Source: Pedobacter sp. W3I1 (GTDB lineage: Bacteria; Bacteroidota; Bacteroidia; Sphingobacteriales; Sphingobacteriaceae). From it: DNA of 64,000 nt. The notes under the pieces are model-generated. The model saw only the letters and a list, made by a program, of their open reading frames with translations, made no database searches and had not been told where the DNA came from. Both the position numbers and the translations under genes were made by a program. This document shows, piece by piece, positions 57,041-64,000 of this stretch; the first letter of the stretch is position 1, and every line of letters starts with the position of its first letter. Where the stretch lies: contig NZ_JAUSXN010000001.1 of assembly GCF_030816015.1 (NCBI RefSeq), positions 4,340,001 through 4,404,000 of the forward strand. The letters are read 5' to 3'.

Positions 57041-57602
57041 TGTTTATTGATTTATTGGCCATGTATATATTGTCACTCAATAGTTGATATTGAATAGAAT
57101 CATTTTCTTGAATTACATCCTTACTGATGATGATAATGTTCTCTTTATTAGTTGTAGATAATTTATAAATATGATACCCAAGGAGTGCCAATGTTGGGTT
57201 AGTGTAGAACATATTCGTTTTGATATAAATAATACCAATGATGATCAGCACGAGAAAAAAGACCAAACCATTTCGATCTTCATTTAAATTGAAACTTAAA
57301 AATGGAATGACATAGGTAACTAGGAAGGTTAAATGCTCCCAGTTTAAGTTTTCAATCCTGGTTACCTTATCAGGTAGGGACCTATTTCGACGGATAATGT
57401 ATTTAAAATTTGCATAAAAGATAAAGCCAAAAATTGCCAGTGATAAAAATATTAACGGAACTACGTTGACGATTAACAGTTTGGCTAAACCAATAAAATG
57501 GCAATTCTTATCGAAACAATAAGGTATCTGTACTTTATTAATAAATAATAAAATGAAGAGTAACCAAAGTGACACGATATAAAGTTGAATTTTAAGGCTC
57601 AT
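57021..57602 (-). CDS. kwaA: Kiwa anti-phage membrane protein KwaA (193 aa)
   Basis: Four membrane segments are visible (about residues 5-22, 42-66, 88-106, 112-130) and a cytosolic tail follows. The MFYTNPTLALLGYHIYKL segment right after the last membrane helix is typical of KwaA. KwaA forms a membrane assembly that senses phage attack at the cell envelope and recruits KwaB. It is the first gene on the minus-strand defence block. Identification rests on topology, this motif and linkage to the DUF4868 gene. Confidence 0.8.
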   Translation of the reverse strand: MSLKIQLYIVSLWLLFILLFINKVQIPYCFDKNCHFIGLAKLLIVNVVPLIFLSLAIFGFIFYANFKYIIRRNRSLPDKVTRIENLNWEHLTFLVTYVIPFLSFNLNEDRNGLVFFLVLIIIGIIYIKTNMFYTNPTLALLGYHIYKLSTTNKENIIIISKDVIQENDSIQYQLLSDNIYMANKSINNGNTRT

Positions 57603-57805
57603 AGTGATTTTATAAGTTATACATGCATTAAAATATGCATCTAATATTCTTTAGTAATGCAACAAGGTAAGTTGTGGAGAATGCTATTCCCTACGGTTTC
57701 CCGTACCTCCTCAAAAAAAAATAAACCTATTCTTTTAGTTGTAAATAAAATAATACTATCTTAATGCTAATTAATTATTTTATTTACTTTTTTAAACTAC
57801 AAGTT

Positions 57806-58549
57806 ATGTCTAAAATGAATGAGACCGGCCACGCCAAAAACGTAGCCAATTTCGAAACCCTCACCACCTATGTAACTGGTTACGGTGCCGTGTACAACCC
57901 CAGCAATGTAAACATCCAGTTAAACAGTTTAACCGGGAAAGCTGCCGCAGCCAAAACCATTAACGAGCAGGTGCACGATGCTGCCGCCAAAAACAGCAAT
58001 GCCATAGCCCTGCGCGATCTGGCTTTTGCGCCCTTAAAAAAGTTGAGCACCCGCGTACTGAGCGCCGTTAAAGCCAACAGTGTAGCCCAACAGGTATTGG
58101 ATAATGCAGTAAGCCACCACCGCAAAATACAGGGCCAAAGGGCAACGGCTAAACTCACAGCTGAAGAAAAGAATAACCTGGCCGCCAGCGGTACGGTGGT
58201 TAACCAGGTTTCGGCCTCGCAACAGAGTTACGATAACCTGCTCGATACGCTCGATAAACAGATTAAACTGTTAGCCACCATACCGCAGTATGCACCTAAC
58301 GAGGTAGATTTGCAGCTGGCCAGCCTCACCAGTTTATATAACGATTTATTGCAGAAAAACCGCGATGTGGTAGCCAACAGTTCGCAGTTGAGTACCCTAC
58401 GCATTAACCGCGATAACGCGCTGTACGATGCAGAAACCGGCATAGTTGCCCTGGCTCAGGATGTGAAAAATTACGCAAAATCTGTTTTTGGGTCAACCAG
58501 CCCCCAATACAAACAGATTTCGGGTATCCCGTTCCGAACCCTGACCTAA
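57806..58549 (+). CDS. Ala-rich helical hypothetical protein (247 aa)
   Basis: I do not recognise a named family. The frame is open from 57764, but the first 14 codons give a hydrophobic stretch with AT-rich codons. I prefer the ATG at 57806, giving MSKMNETGHAKNVANFETLT. The body is helical and rich in Ala, Asn and Lys (LKKLSTRVLSAVKANSVAQQ, LLDTLDKQIKLLATIPQYA), with no signal peptide. Codons are GC-richer than in the adjacent defence island, so this is probably the native flank at its right edge. Confidence 0.7.
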   Translation: MSKMNETGHAKNVANFETLTTYVTGYGAVYNPSNVNIQLNSLTGKAAAAKTINEQVHDAAAKNSNAIALRDLAFAPLKKLSTRVLSAVKANSVAQQVLDNAVSHHRKIQGQRATAKLTAEEKNNLAASGTVVNQVSASQQSYDNLLDTLDKQIKLLATIPQYAPNEVDLQLASLTSLYNDLLQKNRDVVANSSQLSTLRINRDNALYDAETGIVALAQDVKNYAKSVFGSTSPQYKQISGIPFRTLT

Positions 58550-58668
58550 AACACCCATAATACCCTAAAAAAATCATCCCTATTTATTTCCTCATTCCAC
58601 TTTAACAGATACCAAACCGGTTGCTGTTTCTCTTTTATGCAATGCTTAACCGTAAAACGGCTCATTGC

Positions 58669-59067
58669 AACGCCTGAACTGTCGACTGCAACGTCTGAAC
58701 TACCGACTGCAACCTCTGAACTGTCGACTGCAACATCTGAACTATCGACTGCAACGTCTGAACTGTCGACTGCAACGTCTGAACTACCGACTGCAACATC
58801 TGAACTATCGACTGCAACGTCTGAACTACCGACTGCAACATCTGAACTATCGACTGCAACATCTGAACTATCGACTGCAACGTCTGAACTACCGACTGCA
58901 AGGTCTGAACTAATGACTGCAACATCTGAACTGTCGACTGCAACATCTGAACTATCGACTGCAACCTCTGAACTGTCGACTGCAACATCTGAACTATCGA
59001 CTGCAACATCTGAACTATCGACTGCAACCCCTGAACTACCGACTGCAACCTCTGAACTACCGACTGC
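58669..59067. repeat. 21-bp minisatellite, 19 copies
   Basis: The consensus unit is aacNNctgaactNNcgactg plus c, with two variable spots: the bases before ctgaact (mainly gt, at or ct) and the two bases before cgactgc (gt, ac or at). Nineteen units run head to tail without spacers. Both strands are open for most of the array, because 21 is a multiple of three and the unit has stop-free frames. I see no gene start or context that makes it a real protein. The bases 58550-58668 before it are non-coding. Confidence 0.9.
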
Positions 59068-59191
59068 AACATGATTATGCTTCGCAGAGCCTTCGGGTTC
59101 TCCAGTACGGTCGAAATGACGGATTTTTTTTTTGAAATAACAATAATTAAAAGATCCTGCGCTACCATTTACAGACTCCCTAAAAAAAAGT

Positions 59192-59310
59192 CGTCATTGC
59201 GAGGAGGAACGACAGCCTGCCCCGATATTTTCGGGGAAGCAATCTTTCACGCTAATGATCCTCGCTATAAAGATTGCTTCGTCGGCTGAAAAAGCCTTCT
59301 CGCAATGACG
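59192..59310. repeat. REP-like palindrome R2 (copy 3)
   Basis: Outer arms cgtcattgcgaggagg / ccttctcgcaatgacg. It carries an extra small hairpin (ccccgatattttcgggg, 59219-59235) inserted in the left half. It is preceded by an R3 right half (59088-59121). Confidence 0.7.
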
Positions 59311-59349
59311 GATTTATTGGTAGTACAATCACCATACTAGAAGCTATCC

Positions 59350-59681
59350 TTATACATCATGCTATCTGCATCCCGCTATCAGCACCCTGCTATTCGGCCT
59401 GGCAGATTTCCGCCGGAAAAAGCATGGAAATCTTTGCTATGCCCCTCATAACCCCACAACCTAAGGCAGGATCAAAGCGGGAGCGGTGGGGCAAGTAAGG
59501 ATGAGAGCCTAGATACTGTCGCGATAAAGATTTCCGTAGGTTTTTACAAGGAAGGATGCAAGCCTTTCAGTTATGCCTTTTCGTTGTTGTTTTTAAGGCA
59601 GGCATGCTTTCGCTACGCTCAGGTTTGTTTCTTTTCTATCAAGAGAAAAGAAAGAGCCCTTCGGTGGCTAACCGAGGCAAG
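59350..59681 (+). repeat. Composite structured repeat C10 (type A)
   Basis: Type A middle at 59402-59558 with arms agcatggaaatct / agatttccgtag. The 3' module (59559-59681) has the ~60-base insert, hairpin 1 arms tttcttttct / agaaaagaaa and hairpin 2 arms ttcggt / accgag. Confidence 0.75.
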
Positions 59682-59794
59682 ACTGCGCAAAGGGCAAGAA
59701 TAGCGAAAGCATTAGGATTCCCGCCTGCGCGGGAATGACGACCGTATTAGAAATTATCCCTATACATATGCTATATACTCCCTGCTATCCGGCC

Positions 59795-59840
59795 TGGGAT
59801 ATGATGGAAGGAGATCCTTCGACTCCGCTCAGGATGACAA
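59795..59840. repeat. Truncated type B start joined to an R4 right half
   Basis: gatatgatggaaggag runs straight into gatccttcgactccgctcag and gatgaca, so most of the type B element is missing. Confidence 0.5.
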
Positions 59841-59894
59841 AAAACCGGAGGAAATAAAAGGAGGATGAATTGATCGCAATTGAAATAATGCGAT

Positions 59895-60167
59895 AAATCC
59901 GCTGCACTATGCTATCAGCACCCTGCTATTCGGCCTGGCAGATTTCCGCCGGAAAAAGCACGGAAATCTTTGCAGTTCCCCCTCATAACCCCACAACCTA
60001 AGGCAGGATCAAAGCGGGAGCGGTGGGAATAAGCAAGGGTAAGAGCCTCGATGCTGTCGCAATCAAGATTTCCGTAGCTTTTTACAAGGAAGGCTGCAAG
60101 CCTTGATTTTTTGTTACTTTTTCATCAAGGAAAAAGTAAAAGCCCTTCGGTGGCTAACCGAGGCAAG
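59895..60167 (+). repeat. Composite structured repeat C11 (type A)
   Basis: Type A middle at 59939-60096. In the 3' module (60097-60167) hairpin 1 reads ttactttttc / gaaaaagtaa and hairpin 2 reads ttcggt / accgag, again paired changes. Confidence 0.75.
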
Positions 60168-60339
60168 ACAGTGCAGAAGGCAACAACATAGCGATCGCTT
60201 TAAGATTCCCGCCTGCGCGAGAATGACGAACTATGTTTATGAAAAGTCCAAAGATCTCTCCGCTACGGTCGAGATGACGACACCGCGTGCCCCTCATAGT
60301 TTCAGAGGAATAAATCTACGGATGCCTATCTATGCTTCA

Positions 60340-60585
60340 TGCTATCTGCATCCTGCTATCCGGCCTAGGATATGATGGAAGGAGAAAACGTTAAAGCTTT
60401 AGCACCCCCTTTCAACCTACCACTATCCCGAGGCAGCACGCCCTCCCCGATCCTTCATCGGGGGCTTGTGCTGGCGACTAATAAAGCTTTGACGAATTTA
60501 TCCGACATCAGATCCAAGCCTTGATTTTTGGTTACCTTTTTATCAAGAAAAAGGTAAGAGCCCTTCGGTGGCTAACCGAGGCAAG
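60340..60585 (+). repeat. Composite structured repeat C12 (type B)
   Basis: Type B middle at 60368-60514, and a 3' module (60515-60585) with the standard hairpin 1 arms and ttcggt / accgag for hairpin 2. The stretch to 60700 adds only an R4 right half. Confidence 0.75.
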
Positions 60586-60705
60586 CCCGAGCCCGGGGTA
60601 AAAAATAGCACCCGCTTTAAGGTTCCCGCTAGTGATACTATAAACAAAGGCAGTGGTTAATTACGCAGAGATCCTTCGTACCTCAGGATGACAAATCATT
60701 GTATA

Positions 60706-60756
60706 ACAAAAAAACACCAAGAACATCCTACTATTGCAAAACGTCCCTGGTGTTTT
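60706..60756 (-). terminator. Probable terminator of the efflux operon
   Basis: Stem tggtgtttt / aaaacacca, with a T run on the minus strand. A second hairpin without a T run, aaaccta...taggttt (60762-60794), lies between it and the stop codon at 60804. Confidence 0.65.
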
Positions 60757-60803
60757 CGTACAAACCTATAAGGTCTTAAAAACCTGGTAGGTTTAACATT
60801 ATT

Positions 60804-62210
60804 TTACTGCCAGCCGCCACCTAACGAGCGGTACAAACCAACAACTGCATTTAACTGCTCTGTTTTAATGGTTGTTAACTCCAATTCACTTTGTAGTAAA
60901 TTGCCTTGTGCGGTAATTACTTCTAAATAATTAGCCATACCACTTTTAAACAACAAACTTGCATTTCTCGATGCTTGTTGTAAAGTCTGCGCTCTTTTTT
61001 CAGCAATGCTGTATTGTGTTTTTAACTTCTCTACTTTCGTTAACTCATCAGACACTTCGCCAACAGCATTTAATACCGACTGACGGAACTGGATTACTGT
61101 TTTTTCACGGTCGATTTTAGCTAGTTCTAAAGAAGTTTTTAACTGACCTCTTTGAAAAATAGGTTGCGTAATCCCTGCTCCAACCAGGCCAAATAAAGAT
61201 GCCGGAACATTAAACCAGTTGCTTGCTTTAAAAGAGTTGATGCCTCCGCTTGCGGTAATCACCAGCGATGGATACAAACTGGCTTTCGCTACACCAACCT
61301 TTGCATTGGCAATGGTAAGCGCCAGTTCAGCACTTTTAATATCAGGCCTGCGGCTTAACATCGATGAAGGAAAACCCGCGTTTAAGTCCTGCGGGATATT
61401 CATTTTATCCAAACGGCTCTCGCGGTTAATGGTTTTTGGCAAAGTACCAATCAATACACTTAAAGCATTTTCCTGTAAGGTTACATTTTGCTCTAAACGG
61501 GGGATCAGTTGCGCGGCATTTAACTGTTGCGCCTGAGCCTGCTGTATCGCCAATGAAGTTACCTGACCGGCATCGAACTGTAAATTGATAATCCTCAATG
61601 TGCTGTCGTTCAGTTTTAAGTTCTTTTTCGCGATTTCCAATTGTGCATCAAGCATTAGCAAATTGTAATATCCTTGTGCAACATTGGCCACCAAACGCGT
61701 CTGAACTGCTTTACGTGCCTCTTCTGTCTGCAAAAAACTGGCTAAAGCGCCAGCTTTTTGATTGCGGATTTTACCCCAGATATCGGCTTCCCAAACCACA
61801 CCCAGATTTGCATTATAATCTTCAATGTGTGTTGAGCCTGTAAACTGGTTAAGGCTTAAACCATTTAAACTGTTATCAGACGGACGGCTTGAGCTCGCTG
61901 CCACCTGCAATTTCAATTCAGGTAAATAACCCAATTTCGATTGTTTGAACAATACTTCGGCTGCATCGATATTTTTCAATGCAATCTGCATGTCGTAATT
62001 TTTAACCAAAGCTGTATCAATTAAATTCTGAACAGTAAGGTCGTTGATAAAACTCTTCAATGGCATCCCGCCAACACTTGAAGAATCTTTAGGCAATGAA
62101 TTTCTGAATAAGCCTGGCGCAATATTTGGCAGCGCTGTATCTTTCGAAACCGAACATCCGCTCCAGATTAAAGCAAGGAGCAGGATGGTAATGATATTAA
62201 ACCGTTTCAT
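60804..62210 (-). CDS. Outer-membrane efflux lipoprotein, NodT/TolC family (468 aa)
   Basis: It forms the outer-membrane channel of a tripartite RND drug or solute exporter. The N-terminus is a lipoprotein signal with lipobox LIWSGC, so Cys19 would be lipidated. Two repeats of the outer-membrane efflux domain follow (about 55-240 and 260-460), with long helices such as NLKLNDSTLRIINLQFDAGQ and the usual LSRRPDIKSAELALTIANAK in the middle. VGLYRSLGGGWQ is the typical NodT-type C-terminus. Its start overlaps the RND permease stop by 14 bases, so it is the last gene of that operon. Confidence 0.94.
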   Translation of the reverse strand: MKRFNIITILLLALIWSGCSVSKDTALPNIAPGLFRNSLPKDSSSVGGMPLKSFINDLTVQNLIDTALVKNYDMQIALKNIDAAEVLFKQSKLGYLPELKLQVAASSSRPSDNSLNGLSLNQFTGSTHIEDYNANLGVVWEADIWGKIRNQKAGALASFLQTEEARKAVQTRLVANVAQGYYNLLMLDAQLEIAKKNLKLNDSTLRIINLQFDAGQVTSLAIQQAQAQQLNAAQLIPRLEQNVTLQENALSVLIGTLPKTINRESRLDKMNIPQDLNAGFPSSMLSRRPDIKSAELALTIANAKVGVAKASLYPSLVITASGGINSFKASNWFNVPASLFGLVGAGITQPIFQRGQLKTSLELAKIDREKTVIQFRQSVLNAVGEVSDELTKVEKLKTQYSIAEKRAQTLQQASRNASLLFKSGMANYLEVITAQGNLLQSELELTTIKTEQLNAVVGLYRSLGGGWQ

Positions 62211-64000
62211 AAACTACATGATTATTATTTACAGGTTCTCCATTGTGGTGAACAACCTCATTTCTTGATTTTTTTGATATTTTTTCCTGTAAAGCCTGGA
62301 AGATGACGAAAAGTACCGGAATGATGAACAAACCTAAAATTACCCCCGATACCATACCACCTGCGGCACCAATACTGATGGAGTGGTTACCCTGTGCCGA
62401 TGGACCTGTTGCAATACTCATCGGGAACAAACCAAACACAAAGGCCAGTGATGTCATAATAATTGGTCTGATCCTTAATCGCGCTGCTTCTATAGCCGAG
62501 TCAACCAAACTAAGTCCTGCCTTTCGTCGCTGCACGGCAAACTCCACAATCAGGATGGCATTTTTAGCCAGCAAACCGATAAGCATGATCAGCGCTACCT
62601 GTACATAAATGTTATTTTCGATACCAGTTAAGCCCAATACCACAAATACACCGAATACACCTGTAGGGATAGATAAGATTACCGCCAATGGCAGGATATA
62701 ACTCTCGTACTGTGCTGATAATAAGAAGTAAACAAACACCAAACAAAGCAGGAATATTACTGTCGACTGTCCGCCTGAAGAAATCTCCTCACGTGTTTGT
62801 CCCGAGAATTCGTAAGCATAGCCAGTTGGCAATTGTTCTCTGGCGGTTTCTTCTATCGCTTTAATCGCATCACCAGAACTGAAACCTGGTTTAGGGATGG
62901 CATTTACCTCGATTGAGTTAAACAGGTTATAACGCGAAGCCGTTTCCGAACCATATACACGGGTTAATTTAACCAGGGTACTGATGGGCACACTTTCTCC
63001 GGCCTTGTTTTTAACAAACACACGGTCGATACTTGCAGGATCGGTTCTGTCGGCAACATCAGCCTGAACCACCACACGGTAGTATTTACCAAAGCGGTTA
63101 AAATCTGATGCTTGTGCAGTACCAAAATAAGTCTGCATGGTTTGTAAGATATCTTTTTTACTTACACCCAACTGATCGGCCTTTTCGTCGTTAACATCCA
63201 GTTGCAACTGCGGATAATCTGCTTTATAAGAAGTAAAAGCATAAGCAATAGCCGGTTTCGCCATTAACTTTCCAATAAAGTTATTCGCTACACCACTAAA
63301 TTTATCCAGCCTGCCGTTCGTTTTATCCTGTAACATTACGTTCATGGCCTCCACATTACTAAAGCCCGGAACCGTAGGGAAACTGAATACAAAGAAGGTA
63401 CCGGCAGATATGGCCGCCATTTTGGCCCTTACTATATTTTGGATTTCATCGATATTTTTTACCGCCCCTCTTTCGTCGTTTGGTTTTAACAATAAGAAAA
63501 TCTGACCAGCCGAAGGACTGTTGGATGCGGTTAAAAAGTTATAACCAGCCAACGACATTACAAATCTTGCTGATGGCATTGCCCTCAACTCTGCTTCTGC
63601 CTGTTTTAATATTTTATTGGTATTGGCCAATGATGTTCCGGATGGACTGGCAACCGCGATAGCCACAAAACCCTGATCCTCTGTCGGGATAAAGCCTGTT
63701 TTTGTTCTGCCTACAAGGAAAATGGTAACCAAAACGATTAAGGCTAATCCACCCATGCTGATCCATTTATTACGGATAAGCACTTTTAAGCCCCCAACAT
63801 ATCGGTTGGTCATATAATTGAAACCACCGTTAAAGCCTGCATAAAACTTTTCTACAAAACCTTTTTTAGGCGCGTTATGACCACCTTCGGCATGTTTGTT
63901 CTTTAAAAATAAGGCCGCCAGCGCAGGGCTTAAAGTTAACGCGTTAACAGCTGATATAATGATGGCGATAGCCATGGTTAAGGCGAACTGTTTGTAAAAT
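62197..64000 (-). CDS. RND efflux permease, HAE1/AcrB type, C-terminal ~601 residues (5' end outside window)
   Basis: An inner-membrane proton-driven multidrug pump. The frame stays open across the right window edge (QFALTMAIAIIISAVNALTL is continuous), so the Met at 63975 is internal. Visible parts are the ALTLSPALAALFLK helix end, a periplasmic pore/docking domain (for example TGFIPTEDQGFVAIAVASP and LQTMQTYFGTAQASDFNRFG), and the C-terminal membrane bundle with YVQVALIMLIGLLAKNAILI and RLRIRPIIMTSLAFVFG. The substrate cannot be read from this part. The membrane-fusion partner should lie outside the window, upstream. Confidence 0.95.
   Translation of the reverse strand, partial: FYKQFALTMAIAIIISAVNALTLSPALAALFLKNKHAEGGHNAPKKGFVEKFYAGFNGGFNYMTNRYVGGLKVLIRNKWISMGGLALIVLVTIFLVGRTKTGFIPTEDQGFVAIAVASPSGTSLANTNKILKQAEAELRAMPSARFVMSLAGYNFLTASNSPSAGQIFLLLKPNDERGAVKNIDEIQNIVRAKMAAISAGTFFVFSFPTVPGFSNVEAMNVMLQDKTNGRLDKFSGVANNFIGKLMAKPAIAYAFTSYKADYPQLQLDVNDEKADQLGVSKKDILQTMQTYFGTAQASDFNRFGKYYRVVVQADVADRTDPASIDRVFVKNKAGESVPISTLVKLTRVYGSETASRYNLFNSIEVNAIPKPGFSSGDAIKAIEETAREQLPTGYAYEFSGQTREEISSGGQSTVIFLLCLVFVYFLLSAQYESYILPLAVILSIPTGVFGVFVVLGLTGIENNIYVQVALIMLIGLLAKNAILIVEFAVQRRKAGLSLVDSAIEAARLRIRPIIMTSLAFVFGLFPMSIATGPSAQGNHSISIGAAGGMVSGVILGLFIIPVLFVIFQALQEKISKKSRNEVVHHNGEPVNNNHVVYETV

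Noticed and set aside
58669..59067. CRISPR-like array
   Set aside because: Repeats are directly joined with no unique spacers, and no cas genes are present.
58637..59168. Open frames of 145 (plus) and 168 (minus) codons across the minisatellite
   Set aside because: A 21-bp unit without stops gives long frames on both strands automatically. The minus-strand frame begins in REP sequence and neither has gene context. They are kept only as a question in the findings.

Overview
The window reads as a chromosomal segment of a Bacteroidota bacterium, most likely a Sphingobacteriaceae member close to Pedobacter. The signs are a large Oar-like TonB-dependent receptor, a type IX secretion cargo with a gliding-type C-terminal domain next to a PorP/SprF gene, a type III glutamine synthetase, an HAE1-type RND pump with an outer-membrane lipoprotein, poor Shine-Dalgarno sequences, and repeated matches to the Bacteroidota -7 promoter box (TAnnTTTG) just upstream of starts (purM, glnN, ferritin, asnS, the T9SS cargo). 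Both window edges cut genes: purL on the left and an RND permease on the right.

Layout. 1-16 kb is mainly housekeeping: purL, a TonB-type protein, glnN, purM, a NeuD/PglD-like acyltransferase, a TonB-dependent receptor and lpdA. 15.8-28.9 kb holds a metallo-hydrolase/GNAT pair, ferritin, a three-gene peptide-ligase-like cluster (circularly permuted ATP-grasp, alpha-E, transglutaminase), asnS, a glutamate-synthase-like FMN protein and a YciO/TsaC-type protein. 30.9-37.6 kb is a secreted nuclease-like T9SS cargo with its PorP/SprF partner. 39.5-42.5 kb has nhaA and a divergent HxlR regulator/flavin oxidoreductase pair. 46-57.6 kb is a visibly AT-rich anti-phage island, almost all on the minus strand: Kiwa (kwaA-kwaB), then a type I restriction system in the order hsdR-hsdS-ATPase-hsdM, then a frameshifted P-loop gene and two putative PD-(D/E)xK proteins. 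The ATPase carries an R-x3-E...H pattern spaced like the PrrC anticodon nuclease active site, so it may be a back-up suicide effector that fires when restriction is blocked. 60.8-64 kb is the end of a drug efflux operon.

The most unusual content lies in the gene-free stretches at 28.9-30.9, 37.6-39.5, 40.7-41.5, 42.5-44.4 and 59.3-60.6 kb. They hold twelve copies of a composite repeat, all in the same orientation. Each copy ends in the same two-hairpin module, and the hairpin arms change sequence in step from copy to copy (at least four arm versions for hairpin 1 and two for hairpin 2), which points to selection or mechanism acting on a folded RNA or single-stranded DNA. The middle part is one of two alternatives (type A or type B), each with its own paired arms. 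One copy is interrupted by a 471-bp non-coding element with perfect 20-bp terminal inverted repeats and a 6-bp target duplication (a MITE); a decayed relative lies at 7.25-7.62 kb. Smaller REP-like palindromes, a 19-copy 21-bp minisatellite and a TTTAGGG array add to the repeat load. I saw no rRNA, no convincing tRNA, no CRISPR array and no transposase gene.
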